A DNA stretch of 64,000 bases from Gemmatimonadota bacterium (GCA_016713435.1 JADJPD010000006.1:310001-374000); one strand, 5' to 3'; counted from the stretch's first letter, positions 43,638 to 55,933 are shown. A program made the numbers and translations. Notes: generated by a model not told the origin, from the letters alone.

Positions 43638-44974
43638 TGGCAACCGCAGGCACTCCCCGGCCGATCGCGCCGGCCCAGGGCAAGCTCGGTGTTCTCTGCG
43701 TCGGCCTCGGCGCCGTCGCGTCCACGTTCATCGCGGGCGTGGAGCTGACCCGCCGCGGGCTGGCCAAGCCGATCGGCTCGCTGACCCAGATGGGCACCAT
43801 CCGCCTCGGCAAGCGCACCGAGGGCCGGGCGCCCCTCATCAAGGAGTTCGTGCCGCTGGCCCGGCTCGAGGACCTGGTCTTCGGGGCCTGGGACCCGGTG
43901 CCGGACGATGCCTTCGAGTCCTGCCTGCACTGCGGCGTGCTCGACAAGCACGAGCACGTCCTGCCCATCAAGGACTTCCTGTCCACGATCAAGCCGATGC
44001 CGGCGGCCTTCGACCAGCACTACGTCAAGAAGCTCGAGGGCAGCAACGTCAAGCAGGGCAAGAACAAGAAGGACCTGGCCGAGCAGCTGCGGAAGGACAT
44101 CCGGGACTTCAAGGCCAAGCACGGCTGCGACCGCCTGGTGATCGTCTGGTGCGCCAGCACCGAGATCTTCATCACCCCGGGCCCGGCGCACCAGACGCTG
44201 GCGGCCTTCGAGAAGGCCATGGAGACGAACGACCCGTCCATCGCGCCGTCGATGCTGTACGCGTACGCGGCCATCATGGAGGGGGTGCCGTTCGCCAACG
44301 GTGCACCGAACCTCACCTGCGACATCCCAGCCATCGAGCAGCTGGCCAAGGACAAGGGTGTGGCCATCGGCGGCAAGGACTTCAAGACCGGCCAGACCAT
44401 GCTCAAGACCGTGCTGTCGCCGATGTTCAAGGCGCGCATGCTCGGCGTGAGCGGCTGGTACAGCACCAACATCCTGGGCAACCGCGACGGCGAGGTTCTC
44501 GATGATCCGGAGAGCTTCAAGTCCAAGGAGGTCTCCAAGCTCGGCGTGCTGGAGCACATCTTCCAGCCGCACCTCTACCCGGAGCTCTACGGCGAGATCT
44601 ACCACAAGGTGCGGATCAACTACTACCCGCCGCGTGGGGACAACAAGGAGGGCTGGGACAACATCGACATCTTCGGGTGGTGCGGCTACCCGATGCAGAT
44701 CAAGGTCGATTTCCTCTGCCGCGACTCGATCCTCGCGGCGCCGCTGGTGCTCGACCTCGCGATCTTCTTCGACCTGGCGCAGCGGGCCAAGCTGTCCGGG
44801 ATCCAGGAGTGGCTCAGCTTCTACTTCAAGAGTCCGCAGGTGGCGCCCGGCCTCTACCCGGAGCACGACCTCTTCATCCAGCAGACCAAGATGAAGAACA
44901 CGCTCCGCTGGCTCATGGGGGAGCAGCAGATCACCCATCTCGGCGTCGAGTACTACGAGTACGGCGAGAAGTGA
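43637..44974 (+). CDS. Inositol-3-phosphate synthase
   Basis: 445 aa, NAD-dependent conversion of glucose-6-phosphate to myo-inositol phosphate. The Rossmann opening is VLCVGLGAVASTFIAGVE; other family landmarks include IVWCASTEIF, FANGAPNLTCDIP, GGKDFKTGQTMLKT, GWYSTNILGNRDG and FGWCGYPMQIKVDFLCRDSILAAPLVLDL in pieces. GTG at 43637 overlaps the phosphatidyltransferase stop, so both steps of inositol-lipid headgroup supply are coupled. A strong terminator follows. Confidence 0.94.
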   Translation: MATAGTPRPIAPAQGKLGVLCVGLGAVASTFIAGVELTRRGLAKPIGSLTQMGTIRLGKRTEGRAPLIKEFVPLARLEDLVFGAWDPVPDDAFESCLHCGVLDKHEHVLPIKDFLSTIKPMPAAFDQHYVKKLEGSNVKQGKNKKDLAEQLRKDIRDFKAKHGCDRLVIVWCASTEIFITPGPAHQTLAAFEKAMETNDPSIAPSMLYAYAAIMEGVPFANGAPNLTCDIPAIEQLAKDKGVAIGGKDFKTGQTMLKTVLSPMFKARMLGVSGWYSTNILGNRDGEVLDDPESFKSKEVSKLGVLEHIFQPHLYPELYGEIYHKVRINYYPPRGDNKEGWDNIDIFGWCGYPMQIKVDFLCRDSILAAPLVLDLAIFFDLAQRAKLSGIQEWLSFYFKSPQVAPGLYPEHDLFIQQTKMKNTLRWLMGEQQITHLGVEYYEYGEK

Positions 44975-44980
44975 GTCCCA

Positions 44981-45010
44981 GGCGGTGCGCGGCGGGTGCC
45001 GCGCACCGCC
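44981..45010 (+). terminator. Rho-independent-type terminator after inositol-3-phosphate synthase
   Basis: A perfect 13-bp stem (44981-44993 with 44998-45010) capped by GGGT and followed by TTCGCTTC. It lies 6 nt after the stop codon. Confidence 0.85.
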
Positions 45011-45041
45011 TTCGCTTCACCCGCAGGAGACCGGACCGGCC

Positions 45042-45332
45042 ATGAAGTACTTCCACAGGAGCCACCTCGCTCCCGACGCGGTCATCGCGCGGGCCAACGC
45101 CTTCTTCGGGCCGCGCCTCGCGCCCACCGAGGAGGCGCCGCGGCGCCGGCGGTTCTCGGGCACCCTCGGCCAGATCGCCGTGACGGTGCAGGCGGAGGGT
45201 GGCCACTACACGCTGGTCACGGTGGAGACCAACCAGCCGGGGGAGAGCGAGGCCGACAAGCTGGCCAAGCGGTTCCTCACGGTGGTGCACACGATGGAAG
45301 ACCCGGGGCACGAGCCCCGGGGCGCGTATTAG
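45042..45332 (+). CDS. Small protein of unknown function
   Basis: 96 aa, ATG at 45042 with AGGAGA upstream. Soluble, basic, alpha/beta composition: the first half has an Arg-rich stretch (EEAPRRRRFSGTLG), then a strand pair (IAVTVQAEGGHYTLVTVETN) and a helix (EADKLAKRFLTVVHTM). No known motif recognised. Sits between the inositol-phosphate terminator and hppA, 100 nt upstream of the latter. Confidence 0.65.
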   Translation: MKYFHRSHLAPDAVIARANAFFGPRLAPTEEAPRRRRFSGTLGQIAVTVQAEGGHYTLVTVETNQPGESEADKLAKRFLTVVHTMEDPGHEPRGAY

Positions 45333-45432
45333 CAGCGGGCCGCCGGCCGCGCCGCGCACCCCGGCCAGGGGACGCGGCGCAGCTGGCGGCCCGACAGTCC
45401 CGCAGCACCTCACACACCAAGGAGTCCCACTG

Positions 45433-47919
<2,487 letters not shown>

Positions 47920-47933
47920 GCCGCCTCCGCAGC

Positions 47934-50587
47934 ATGCTGGGCAGCATCCGGGGGGTGGCCGCGCGAGCGGCCACCCCTTCGGCGTTTGCGGCGGGCCGGG
48001 GTGCGCTGCTGCTGGCGCTCGGCCTGCTCGCCGGTGCGCCTGCGCTGCGTGCGCAGGCGGCGCCGTGGCAGGACCCGCGCCGGTCCCCGGCCGAGCGGGC
48101 GCAGGATCTCCTCGCGCGGCTCACCGCCGAGGAGAAGTTCTGGCAGCTCTTCCTCCACCCGGGGGACAGCACCAGCGGGCTGGGGACGGGGAGCAGCCGC
48201 TACGGCATCCAGGTGCGTACCACCGGGACCGCGGTGGATGCGGTCCGCCAGCTCAACGCGGTGCAGCGGGACCTGATGGCCCGCTCCCGCCTCGCCATCC
48301 CCATGCTGCCGGTGGAGGAGGCGCTGCACGGCGTCACCGCCCCGGGGGCCACTGCCTTCCCCCAGGCCATCGCGCTCGCGGCCAGCTGGGACACGGCGCT
48401 CATGGGAGCCGTGGCCTCGGCCATCGCTGCCGAGGCGCGGGCGCGCGGGATCCGGCAGGTGCTGTCGCCGGTGGTGAACCTGGCCACGGACGTCCGCTGG
48501 GGGCGCACCGAGGAGACGTACGGGGAGGATCCGCTGCTCGCCTCCGCGATGGGGCGCGCGTTCGTGGCCCCGTTCGAGCGCGCGGGCATCGTCACCACGC
48601 CCAAGCATTTCGTGGCCAACGTCGGCGACGGGGGACGGGACAGCTACCCGATCGAGTGGAGCGAGCGGCGGCTCGTGGAGGAAGTCCTGCCGCCGTTCGC
48701 GGCCCTCCTGCGCGACGGCCCCGCGCGCTCGGTGATGGCTGCGTACAACTCGGTGGACGGTCGCCCGGCCTCCGCCAGCGAGTGGCTTCTCCGCACGCTC
48801 CTCCGCGGGCGCTGGCACTCCGATGCCGTGGCGATGTCGGACGCAGGCGGGGTGGGGGGCGCCAACGTCCTGCACGGCACCGCCACGGACTACGCCGATG
48901 CCGGGGCGCAGGCCCTGCGCGCGGGCCTCGACGTGATCTTCCAGGGCGACGCCACCAGCGCCGGCCTCTTCACGCCGCCGTTCCTCGACGGGCGCATCCC
49001 CGCGCCGGTCATCGACAGCGCGGTGGCGCGCGTGCTCCGGCTCAAGTTTGCCCTCGGCCTCTTCGAGGCGCCCCTCGCCGACAGCGCGGCGGCGCGGCGC
49101 GTGGATGCGGACACCGCGGCGCGGGCGCTCGCCCGCCGCGCGGCGGAGCGCTCGGCCGTCCTGCTCAAGAACGATCGCGCCCTCCTGCCGCTCACCCCAC
49201 GCGACTCCGCCGCGTGGCCGTGATCGGGGCCGATGCCGCGGAGGGGCGGCTCGGCGGCTACTCGGGGCCGGGGCGCCGCGTCGTCACCGCCCTCGATGCC
49301 CTGCACGCGCGGCTCGGCGCCGCGCGGGTGACGTTCGCACGTGGCCCCGGCCGGAGCCGCGCGCGGGACACGACCATCTCATCCGCCCACCTTCGCACCC
49401 CTGGCGGCGAGCCGGGCCTCGGCGCCACCTACTTCAGTGGCCCCGACCTCGACGGAGCCTCGGTGGCGCAGCGCACCGAGGCCGCCATCGACTTCCACTG
49501 GACCTTCCTGCCCCCGGTCCCAGGTGTCGCGCCCGACTGGTTCTCGGCGCGCTGGGAAGGCACGCTGGTTCCCGATCGCACGGGCCGGCTCGAGCTGAGC
49601 GTCGAGGGGACTGATGGCTTCCGGCTCTGGCTCGGGGACACGCTGGTGATGGACGAGTGGGCGGGGCAGGGCCAGCGGCGCCGCGCCGTGCCGTTGGCGG
49701 CCGTCCGGGGGCGTGGAGTGGCGCTCCGCCTCGAGGCGCGCCAGCCCGCGGCCAACGGCCGGCTGCGCCTGGCCTGGAGCGCCGGCGTCGTGGATTCGTC
49801 GGAGCAGGAGATCCGTCGCGCGGTGCTCGCCGCCCGGGGGGCCGACGTGGCGATCGTGATGCCCGGCCTCGAGGAGGGTGAGTTCCGCGACCGCGCCTCA
49901 CTGGCCCTGCCGGGCCGGCAGGAGGAGCTGATCCGCCGCGTGGCCGCGACGGGAACGCCCGTGGTGGTGGTGCTCGTCGGCGGCAGCGCGGTGACGATGC
50001 CGTGGCTCGACCGCGTGGGCGCCGTGCTCGACGTCTGGTACCCGGGCGAGGCCGGCGGCGAGGCCCTCGCCGCCCTGCTGCTCGGCGAGGCGAACCCGGC
50101 GGGTCGCCTGCCCATCACCTTCCCGGTGGCGGAGGGACAGCTCCCGCTCAGCTATCGCCACGCGCCGACCGGCCGCGGGGACGACTACACCGACCTCACG
50201 GGCCTCCCGCTCTTCCCGTTCGGGTTTGGGCTCAGCTACACCCGCTTCGCGTACAGCGACCTGCGCCTCACGGGCGAGGCGGCGCAGGGAATCCGCGTGA
50301 CCTGCACCATCCGGAACACCGGCCCCCGCGCCGGCGACGAGGTGGTGCAGGTGTACCTCCGCGATCCCGTGGCCTCGGTGACGCGGCCGGTGCTGGCGCT
50401 GGCGGGGTTCACGCGCGTGACGCTAGCGCCCGGGGAGGCGCAGGACGTGGAGCTGCTGCTGCCGCGCGCCGTGTTCGAGGTGCCGGGGCCGGACCTCGCG
50501 CCGGTGCTCGAGCCCGGCGCCGTCACGCTGCTCGTCGGGGCCTCATCCCGCGACCTTCGCCTCCGTGGCGAGGTCATGGTTCGCTGA
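47934..50587 (+). CDS. GH3 glycosidase with PA14 insertion, exported (frameshifted)
   Basis: About 884 aa over two frames joined near 49200-49215. Signal peptide GALLLALGLLAGAPALRAQA. GH3 N-domain: LTAEEKFWQLF, VEEALHG, RQVLSPVVNLATDVRWGRTEETYGED in pieces, PKHFVAN, nucleophile Asp in VAMSDAGG. The GH3 C-domain is interrupted by a PA14 module (about 49425-49790: GTLVPDRTGRLELSVEGTDGFRLWL in pieces), a carbohydrate-binding insert known in beta-glucosidases and beta-xylosidases; a fibronectin-III domain ends the protein. Start could be ATG 47934 or GTG 47916, which overlaps the hppA stop. Substrate not predictable; secreted beta-glycosidase. Confidence 0.85.
47952..47977 (+). terminator. Hairpin just downstream of hppA, within the next gene's 5' end
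   Basis: An 11-bp perfect stem (47952-47962 with 47967-47977) closed by GCGA, 33 nt after the hppA stop. It lies inside the coding start of the GH3 gene if that begins at 47934, so it could partly terminate or attenuate read-through. Confidence 0.6.
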
Positions 50588-50642
50588 GCCGCCCCCTTCC
50601 CGGACCGGCGGCCGGCCGGTACGATTCCCCATCCCCCTCCCC

Positions 50643-51968
50643 ATGAGCCCGCACGTGCGCCTGCTCCCGTTCACGGTGTTGGTCCTGCCCATCGTCCCGC
50701 TCGCGGCCCAGTCGGATGCCGAGCTCCGCGCCGCCGTCGATCGCGTGGCGCCCCGCATGATCGAGCTCCGCCACGACATCCACCAGCACCCCGAGCTCGG
50801 CAACCGCGAGACCCGCACCGCCGGCCTCATCGCCGGCGAGCTGCGTCGCCTGGGACTCGAGGTGCGCACGGGCGTTGCCACCACCGGCGTCATTGGGATC
50901 CTGCGCGGCGGGAAGCCCGGGCCGGTGATCGCGCTGCGCGCCGACATGGACGGGCTCCCCATCACCGAGCGGAACGAACTGCCCTTCAAGTCCACGCTCA
51001 CCACCACCTACCTGGGCCGAGAGACCGGCGTGATGCACGCCTGCGGCCACGACACCCACGTCGCCGCCCAGCTCGGCGTGGCCAACGTGCTCGCCGGGAT
51101 GCGCGCGCAGCTCAAGGGCACGGTGGTGTTCATCTTCCAGCCCGCCGAGGAGGGGCTGCCGCCCGGGGAGGTGGGCGGGGGCAAGCAGATGGTGGCCGAG
51201 GGCGCGCTCGACAACCCGCGTCCCGACATGATCTTCGCCTTCCACGCCAACGGTGACCCGCCCGACGCCGAGGGCGACCGCGAGCGCCTCGGCCGTGTCA
51301 GCTACAGCGTGGGGCCCACCATGGCCGCGGCCACCAAGTTCATCGCCCGCATCCATGGCCGGCCGGCGCACGGGTCCACCCCGCACCTGAGCGTGGACGC
51401 AGTGGTCACTGCGTCGGAGGTGGTGCTGGCACTGCAGACCATCCGCTCCCGGAACCTCTCGCCCTTCTCCGACAACGTGCTCACGGTCGGTGTGCTGCAG
51501 GCCGGCGACCGCAACAACATCGTGGCCGGGGAGGCCTACCTCGAGGGCACCATCCGGACCTTCGAGCTGGCCACGCTCGAGACCATCGAGCGCCGCATGC
51601 GCGAGATCTTCGACGGCATCACCCGGTCCGCCGGCGCCACCTTCGAGCTCGAGTTCGACCGCTCGCACCCGCTCACCGCCAACGACACGGCCCTCACCCG
51701 TCGCTTCGTCCCGTCGCTGCAGCGCGCCGCCGGGACCGGCAACGTGGTGGAGGTGCCGCCGCGCACCGGCGCCGAGGACTTCTCCTATTTCTCGCAGCAG
51801 ATCCCCGGCCTCTATGTCTTCATCGGTGGCGTGCCCGACGGCATGGCCTCCACTGGCCACCACACCCCCGGCTTCTACGTGGACGACCAGACCGTCCCCA
51901 ACGCCATCCGGGTGATGGCCACGCTGGCGGTCGACGCGCTGAACGGCGGCCCGCCCCGCGCCCGGTAG
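50643..51968 (+). CDS. M20 family metallo-amidohydrolase (hippurate hydrolase/HipO-like), exported
   Basis: 441 aa with a signal peptide (LLPFTVLVLPIVPLAAQ). The M20D core: IELRHDIHQHPELGNRE opening, ALRADMDGLPI, the metal site HACGHDTHVAA, the general-base Glu in FQPAEEG, and a His near the C-terminus (TGHHTPGFYVDD). It hydrolyses N-acyl amino acids or related amides. The ATG at 50643 follows a run of CCATCCCCCTCCCC with no clear ribosome site. It ends before a strong terminator. Confidence 0.9.
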   Translation: MSPHVRLLPFTVLVLPIVPLAAQSDAELRAAVDRVAPRMIELRHDIHQHPELGNRETRTAGLIAGELRRLGLEVRTGVATTGVIGILRGGKPGPVIALRADMDGLPITERNELPFKSTLTTTYLGRETGVMHACGHDTHVAAQLGVANVLAGMRAQLKGTVVFIFQPAEEGLPPGEVGGGKQMVAEGALDNPRPDMIFAFHANGDPPDAEGDRERLGRVSYSVGPTMAAATKFIARIHGRPAHGSTPHLSVDAVVTASEVVLALQTIRSRNLSPFSDNVLTVGVLQAGDRNNIVAGEAYLEGTIRTFELATLETIERRMREIFDGITRSAGATFELEFDRSHPLTANDTALTRRFVPSLQRAAGTGNVVEVPPRTGAEDFSYFSQQIPGLYVFIGGVPDGMASTGHHTPGFYVDDQTVPNAIRVMATLAVDALNGGPPRAR

Positions 51969-52011
51969 CATTTCCGGCCCCACGCGGGCCCATGTGCGAG
52001 CGGCCGTGCAC

Positions 52012-52044
52012 GAAGCGTCGGGGGACGAGATCCCCCGACGCTTC
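52012..52044 (+). terminator. Terminator after the M20 amidohydrolase
   Basis: A perfect 14-bp stem (52012-52025 with 52031-52044), loop CGAGA, followed by GTCTCTTTCCC. Placed between the amidohydrolase stop and the SDR start at 52067. Confidence 0.85.
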
Positions 52045-52066
52045 GTCTCTTTCCCTGGAGTCGCTC

Positions 52067-53125
52067 ATGGCCACCAAGTCCCCGGCGCGCGGGTCGGCCC
52101 GCGCCAAGTCCCCGAAGGCCGACCCCCCGGCCAAGCCTGCGGCCCGCGGCGCCGCCGACGGCAAGCGCACGGCGCAGCGCTACCAGGCGCTGCAGAAGGC
52201 CGCGAAGCCCCGCCTCGAGCGCGGACGGGGCAAGGCGGAGGAGGGCGCCGTGCAGCCCGCCGGCGGTCGTTACCCCGAGCCGCCCCAGAAGGCCCAGCAG
52301 CTGGTCAAGCCCGGCATCGAGGCAGAGATGGACCCGCGACCGGCCTACTCGGGCGAGCGCTACCGCCCCGCCGGCAAGCTCGAGGGCAAGGTGGCCCTCA
52401 TCGCCGGCGGCGACTCGGGCATCGGCCGCTCGGTGGCCGTGCTGTTCGCGCGGGAGGGCGCCGACGTGGCCGTGGTCTACCTGAGCGAGGACGTGGACGC
52501 CGAGGAGACCCGGCGCGCCGTGGAGGATGCCGGCCGCCAGTGTCTCCTCATTCCCGGCGATGTCGGCAACTCCGCCTTCTGCCAGGACGCCGTGGCCAGG
52601 GTGGTGAAGGAGTTCGGCCAGCTCGACATCCTCGTCAACAACGCCGCCTTCCAGCAGCACCTCCCGTCGCTCGAAGACCTGACCGACGAGCAGCTGGAGC
52701 AGACCTTCCGCACCAACATCTTCGGCTCCATGTACATGGCGCGGGCCGCGCTGGCGCATCTCCCGGAGGGCGGGGTGATCCTGAACACGGGTTCCATCAC
52801 CGGCATCCAGGGCAGCAAGGAGCTGCTCGACTACTCGGCCACCAAGGGCGCGATCCACGCCTTCACCAAGTCGCTGGCGCAGAACCTGGTGGAACGCCGC
52901 ATCCGGGTGAATTGTGTGGCACCGGGCCCCGTGTGGACCCCGCTCAACCCCGCCGACCAGGTGGCGGAGAAGGTGGCCCAGTTCGGCCGCGACGTCCCGA
53001 TGAAGCGGCCGGCCCAGCCCGAGGAACTCGCGCCGGCCTACGTCTTCCTCGCCTCCGACGGCGACGCCAGCTACATCACCGGCGAGGTCCTGCCCGTCCT
53101 TGGCGGGGAGACCATCGGCGCCTGA
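52067..53125 (+). CDS. Short-chain dehydrogenase with Lys/Ala/Pro-rich N-terminal extension (YghA-like)
   Basis: 352 aa. ATG 52067 with CTGGAG upstream. The first 90 residues are low-complexity and basic (KSPARGSARAKSPKAD), then an SDR domain: IAGGDSGIGRSVA cofactor site, NNAA, catalytic Ser in TGSITG and YSATKGA (Tyr, Lys). ENDs with the DASYITGEVLPVLGG loop. This long SDR group includes E. coli YghA and Bacillus general-stress dehydrogenases. The basic N-tail may bind nucleic acid or membrane; unknown. Substrate unknown. Confidence 0.88.
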   Translation: MATKSPARGSARAKSPKADPPAKPAARGAADGKRTAQRYQALQKAAKPRLERGRGKAEEGAVQPAGGRYPEPPQKAQQLVKPGIEAEMDPRPAYSGERYRPAGKLEGKVALIAGGDSGIGRSVAVLFAREGADVAVVYLSEDVDAEETRRAVEDAGRQCLLIPGDVGNSAFCQDAVARVVKEFGQLDILVNNAAFQQHLPSLEDLTDEQLEQTFRTNIFGSMYMARAALAHLPEGGVILNTGSITGIQGSKELLDYSATKGAIHAFTKSLAQNLVERRIRVNCVAPGPVWTPLNPADQVAEKVAQFGRDVPMKRPAQPEELAPAYVFLASDGDASYITGEVLPVLGGETIGA

Positions 53126-53291
53126 CCGGGCCGCGCCCGTGTACGAAAAGCCCTCCAGTTCCGACTCCTAGGTGTCGGCCGCCTGTGGTCCTCCCGGGGC
53201 GATGGTGCTGTCCCGGGACGGCAGGGGCGGCGGCGCTGGCGCCGGGACCTGCCCGGCAGGCAATCCACCGCATGCTGCCAAGGAGGGAGTC

Positions 53292-53654
53292 ATGGTTCGC
53301 CGCATCCTCGCCGTTGCTGCCGCGTTCCTCCTGGTCCCGGTCGTACCGCAGGCGCTCCGGGCCCAGACGGCCACCCCCGGCCTCCGGCCGGGTGTCGCGG
53401 CGTACGCGGCAACGGCCCACCTGGCGCCCGCGCCGCTCGCGGCAGGCAGCACCACGCAGGTGGTGGCGCAGTCGCGCCCCAACCAGCGGCGGACGGGAGT
53501 GATCCTGATGATCGTGGGCGCCGCCGGCATCGTCACCGGCATCGCGGTGGACGAACCGATCGTCACGGTGGCGGGCGCGGGGGTGGCGGGATTCGGCCTC
53601 TACATGTGGCTCAACAGCGGGGGGCAACTGGGGTTGCGGGCGCCACTGCCCTGA
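53292..53654 (+). CDS. Small exported membrane-associated protein, unknown function
   Basis: 120 aa from ATG 53292 with AAGGAGGGAGTC upstream. Signal peptide (ILAVAAAFLLVPVVPQALRAQ), a spacer with TTQVVAQSRPNQRRTG, then two hydrophobic segments (VILMIVGAAGIVTGIAV and IVTVAGAGVAGFGLYMWL). Resembles the small two-helix envelope proteins that are frequent in this kind of genome; no function known. Monocistronic, followed by a hairpin. Confidence 0.7.
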   Translation: MVRRILAVAAAFLLVPVVPQALRAQTATPGLRPGVAAYAATAHLAPAPLAAGSTTQVVAQSRPNQRRTGVILMIVGAAGIVTGIAVDEPIVTVAGAGVAGFGLYMWLNSGGQLGLRAPLP

Positions 53655-53679
53655 GCGCTCCTGCACCACGTATCTCCAA

Positions 53680-53707
53680 GGGCCGCCGGTGGTTGCGACG
53701 GCGGCCC
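53680..53707 (+). terminator. Hairpin after the small exported protein gene
   Basis: GGGCCGCCG (53680-53688) pairs exactly with CGGCGGCCC (53699-53707) around a 10-nt loop, 25 nt after the stop. Confidence 0.6.
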
Positions 53708-53771
53708 TCGGCCACGGGGGGGCTGCGGCAGCCACTCACCCAGCCGCGGACCGCCGACGGGTCCGGCCAGC

Positions 53772-53800
53772 TTGACTCCCCCAACCCCCCGGCCGAGATT
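53772..53800 (+). promoter_or_regulatory. Putative promoter of the 2-oxoacid dehydrogenase operon
   Basis: TTGACT (53772-53777), 17-bp spacer, GAGATT (53795-53800). The ATG at 53811 is 10 nt past the -10, so the message would be almost leaderless. Confidence 0.45.
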
Positions 53801-53810
53801 CCCGCCTCCG

Positions 53811-55031
53811 ATGACCTCGCCCGCCTCCGCGGCCCCCCCGCAGCCGATCCCCGCCGGACTCTCCCGGGCCCAGCTCCACGATCTCTACTACTACATGCGG
53901 CTCACCCGCGCCCTCGAGGAGCGGCTGGTGGGGCTGCATCGGCAGGGGAAGGTGGTGGGCGGCCTGTTCCGCTCGCTGGGGCAGGAGGCGGACGCGGTGG
54001 GGAGCGCCTTTGCCCTGCAGGCAGGGGACATCCTCTCCCCGCTGATCCGGAACCTGGGCTCCATGCTGGTGAAGGGCGCCACGCCGCTCGAGGTGTTCCG
54101 GCAGTACATGGCCAAGGCGGAGAGTCCCACCGCCGGCCGCGAGCTCAACATCCACTACAACGACCTCGAGCGCGGCTTCCTGGGCCAGGTCTCGCCCCTG
54201 GGCGACATGGTCCCGGTCATGGCCGGCATCGCGCTCGACTTCAAGCTGCGCGGCGTGCCGCAGGTCGGCATGGTCTACGTGGGCGACGGCGCCATGAGCA
54301 CCGGCGCCTTCCACGAGGGGATCAATTTTGCCGCGGTGCAGCAGCTGCCGCTCGTCATCGTCTGCGAGAACAACGGCTGGGCGTACTCCACCCCGATGCG
54401 GCTGCAGACGGCGGTGAAGGAGCTCAAGGACAAGGCGGCGGGCTACGGGATCCCCGGCGTCCAGGCGGACGGCAACGACGTGCTGGCCACGTATGCCGTG
54501 ACCCGGGCCGCGGTGGACCGCGCCCGCGCCGGCGGGGGCCCCACGCTCGTCGAGCTCGTCACCTACCGCATGAAGGGGCACGCGGAGCACGACGGGCAGG
54601 GCTACGTCCCCAAGGCGGAACTCGAGGCGTGGGCCGCGAAGGATCCGATCGCCCGCTTCAGCGAGCGGCTGCTCGGGAGCGGCTGGGCCACCCCGGCCGA
54701 CCTCCGCGCCCTCGATGCCCGGGTGGAGGCGGAGCTCGACGCCGCGCTGGCGCAGTGCCTCGACGAGCCGTTCCCCGACATCAGCACCGCCCTCACCGGC
54801 GTCTATGCCGAGCCGGCCGCGGCCGAGCGGGAGTGGTACCGCGATCCGTCGGGCCGCGCCCCGCGCCGGTGGTGCGCATGGAGCCGTCGCTCCCGCCGCC
54901 AGAGGGCGCCGGGACTGAGGTCACCTACCTCGAGGCCATCCGCGACGGCCTCCGGGAGGAGCTGGCGCGCGACCCGCGCGTCATGCTTCTCGGCGAGGAC
55001 ATCGGCCGCATGGGCGGGCCGTTCCGGGTGA
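53811..55031 (+). CDS. 2-oxoacid dehydrogenase E1 component, alpha subunit
   Basis: Thiamine-diphosphate-dependent decarboxylase subunit of a pyruvate or branched-chain 2-oxoacid dehydrogenase complex. The TPP motif GDGAMSTGAFHEGINF ... CENNGWAYSTP is complete, the phosphorylation-loop-like region RMKGHAEHDGQGYV is present, and YYYMRLTRALEERL opens the domain. The conserved part ends near 54840 (EREWYRDPSG). Beyond that the frame stays open to 55031, overlapping E1beta by 154 nt with Arg/Ser-rich sequence that does not look native; an indel near 54845-54880 that would end the gene at about 54918 is likely. Substrate (pyruvate or branched-chain) is undecided. Confidence 0.85.
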   Translation: MTSPASAAPPQPIPAGLSRAQLHDLYYYMRLTRALEERLVGLHRQGKVVGGLFRSLGQEADAVGSAFALQAGDILSPLIRNLGSMLVKGATPLEVFRQYMAKAESPTAGRELNIHYNDLERGFLGQVSPLGDMVPVMAGIALDFKLRGVPQVGMVYVGDGAMSTGAFHEGINFAAVQQLPLVIVCENNGWAYSTPMRLQTAVKELKDKAAGYGIPGVQADGNDVLATYAVTRAAVDRARAGGGPTLVELVTYRMKGHAEHDGQGYVPKAELEAWAAKDPIARFSERLLGSGWATPADLRALDARVEAELDAALAQCLDEPFPDISTALTGVYAEPAAAEREWYRDPSGRAPRRWCAWSRRSRRQRAPGLRSPTSRPSATASGRSWRATRASCFSARTSAAWAGRSG

Positions 55032-55891
55032 CGGAGGGGTTCTGGGAGCAGTTCGGCGCGGAGCGCATCCTGGAGACGCCGGTGAGCGAGATGGCCATCG
55101 TGGGCGCCGCCGCGGGCCTGGCGCACGTGGGGTGGCGGCCGGTGTGCGAGATGCAGTTCATCGACTTCATCGCCTGCGCCTACGACATGCTCACCAACTA
55201 CGTGGCCACCGCCCGCTACCGGGCGGGGCTCCGCACCCCCATGGTGGTCCGGGGGCCGGCGGGCGGCCACGTGCGCGGGGGCCCCTTCCATAGCCAGAAT
55301 CCCGAGGCAGCTTTCCTCCATACCCCGGGGCTCAAGATCGTGGCCCCGGCCACCGCCCGGGACGCCAAGGGCCTGATCAAGGCGGCCATCCGGGACGAGG
55401 ATCCGGTGCTCTTCCTCGAGCACAAGTATCTTTACCGGCGGATCAAGGAGGCGCTGCCGGTGGGACAGGAGATCCTGACCCCCATCGGCTCGGCCCGGCT
55501 GGCGCGGGAGGGGACGGACCTCTCGATCATCACCTACTCGGCGATGGTCTGGAGCGCGCTGGAGGCGGCGGGGCGGCTGCAGCAGGAGCACGGCCTCTCG
55601 GTGGAGGTGCTGGACCTGCGCACCCTGCTCCCGCTGGACGACGAGGCGATCATCCGCACGGTCCGCAAGACCAACCGCGTCCTCGTGGCCCACGAGGACA
55701 CGCGGACCGGCGGGGTGGCGGGCGAGGTCTGCGCCCGCATCAACGAGCTGTGCTTCGAGTGGCTGGATGCCCCAGTACGGCGGGTCTGCGCGCACGACGT
55801 GCCACTGCCCTACGCCCCGCCGCTCGAGGATTTCGTGCTGCCGCAGGTGGACGACCTCGTCGCCGCGGCCCGCTGGCTGGCAAAGTACTGA
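54878..55891 (+). CDS. 2-oxoacid dehydrogenase E1 component, beta subunit
   Basis: 337 aa from ATG 54878. Transketolase-type pyrimidine-binding domain: TYLEAIRDGLREEL, LLGEDIGRMGGPFRVT, the Glu in ETPVSEMAIVGAAAGLA, RGPAGGHVRGGPFHSQNPEA in pieces, then the C-terminal transketolase domain from about residue 215 (LSIITYSAMV; VAHEDTRTGG). Forms the alpha2beta2 E1 with the upstream gene. Reading frame intact; 42 nt before E2, with a small GC hairpin (55892-55909) between. Confidence 0.92.
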   Translation: MEPSLPPPEGAGTEVTYLEAIRDGLREELARDPRVMLLGEDIGRMGGPFRVTEGFWEQFGAERILETPVSEMAIVGAAAGLAHVGWRPVCEMQFIDFIACAYDMLTNYVATARYRAGLRTPMVVRGPAGGHVRGGPFHSQNPEAAFLHTPGLKIVAPATARDAKGLIKAAIRDEDPVLFLEHKYLYRRIKEALPVGQEILTPIGSARLAREGTDLSIITYSAMVWSALEAAGRLQQEHGLSVEVLDLRTLLPLDDEAIIRTVRKTNRVLVAHEDTRTGGVAGEVCARINELCFEWLDAPVRRVCAHDVPLPYAPPLEDFVLPQVDDLVAAARWLAKY

Positions 55892-55933
55892 CGCCCCTCC
55901 CGGGGGGCGCCTGGTTTCCCTAACGGAGTCCGT

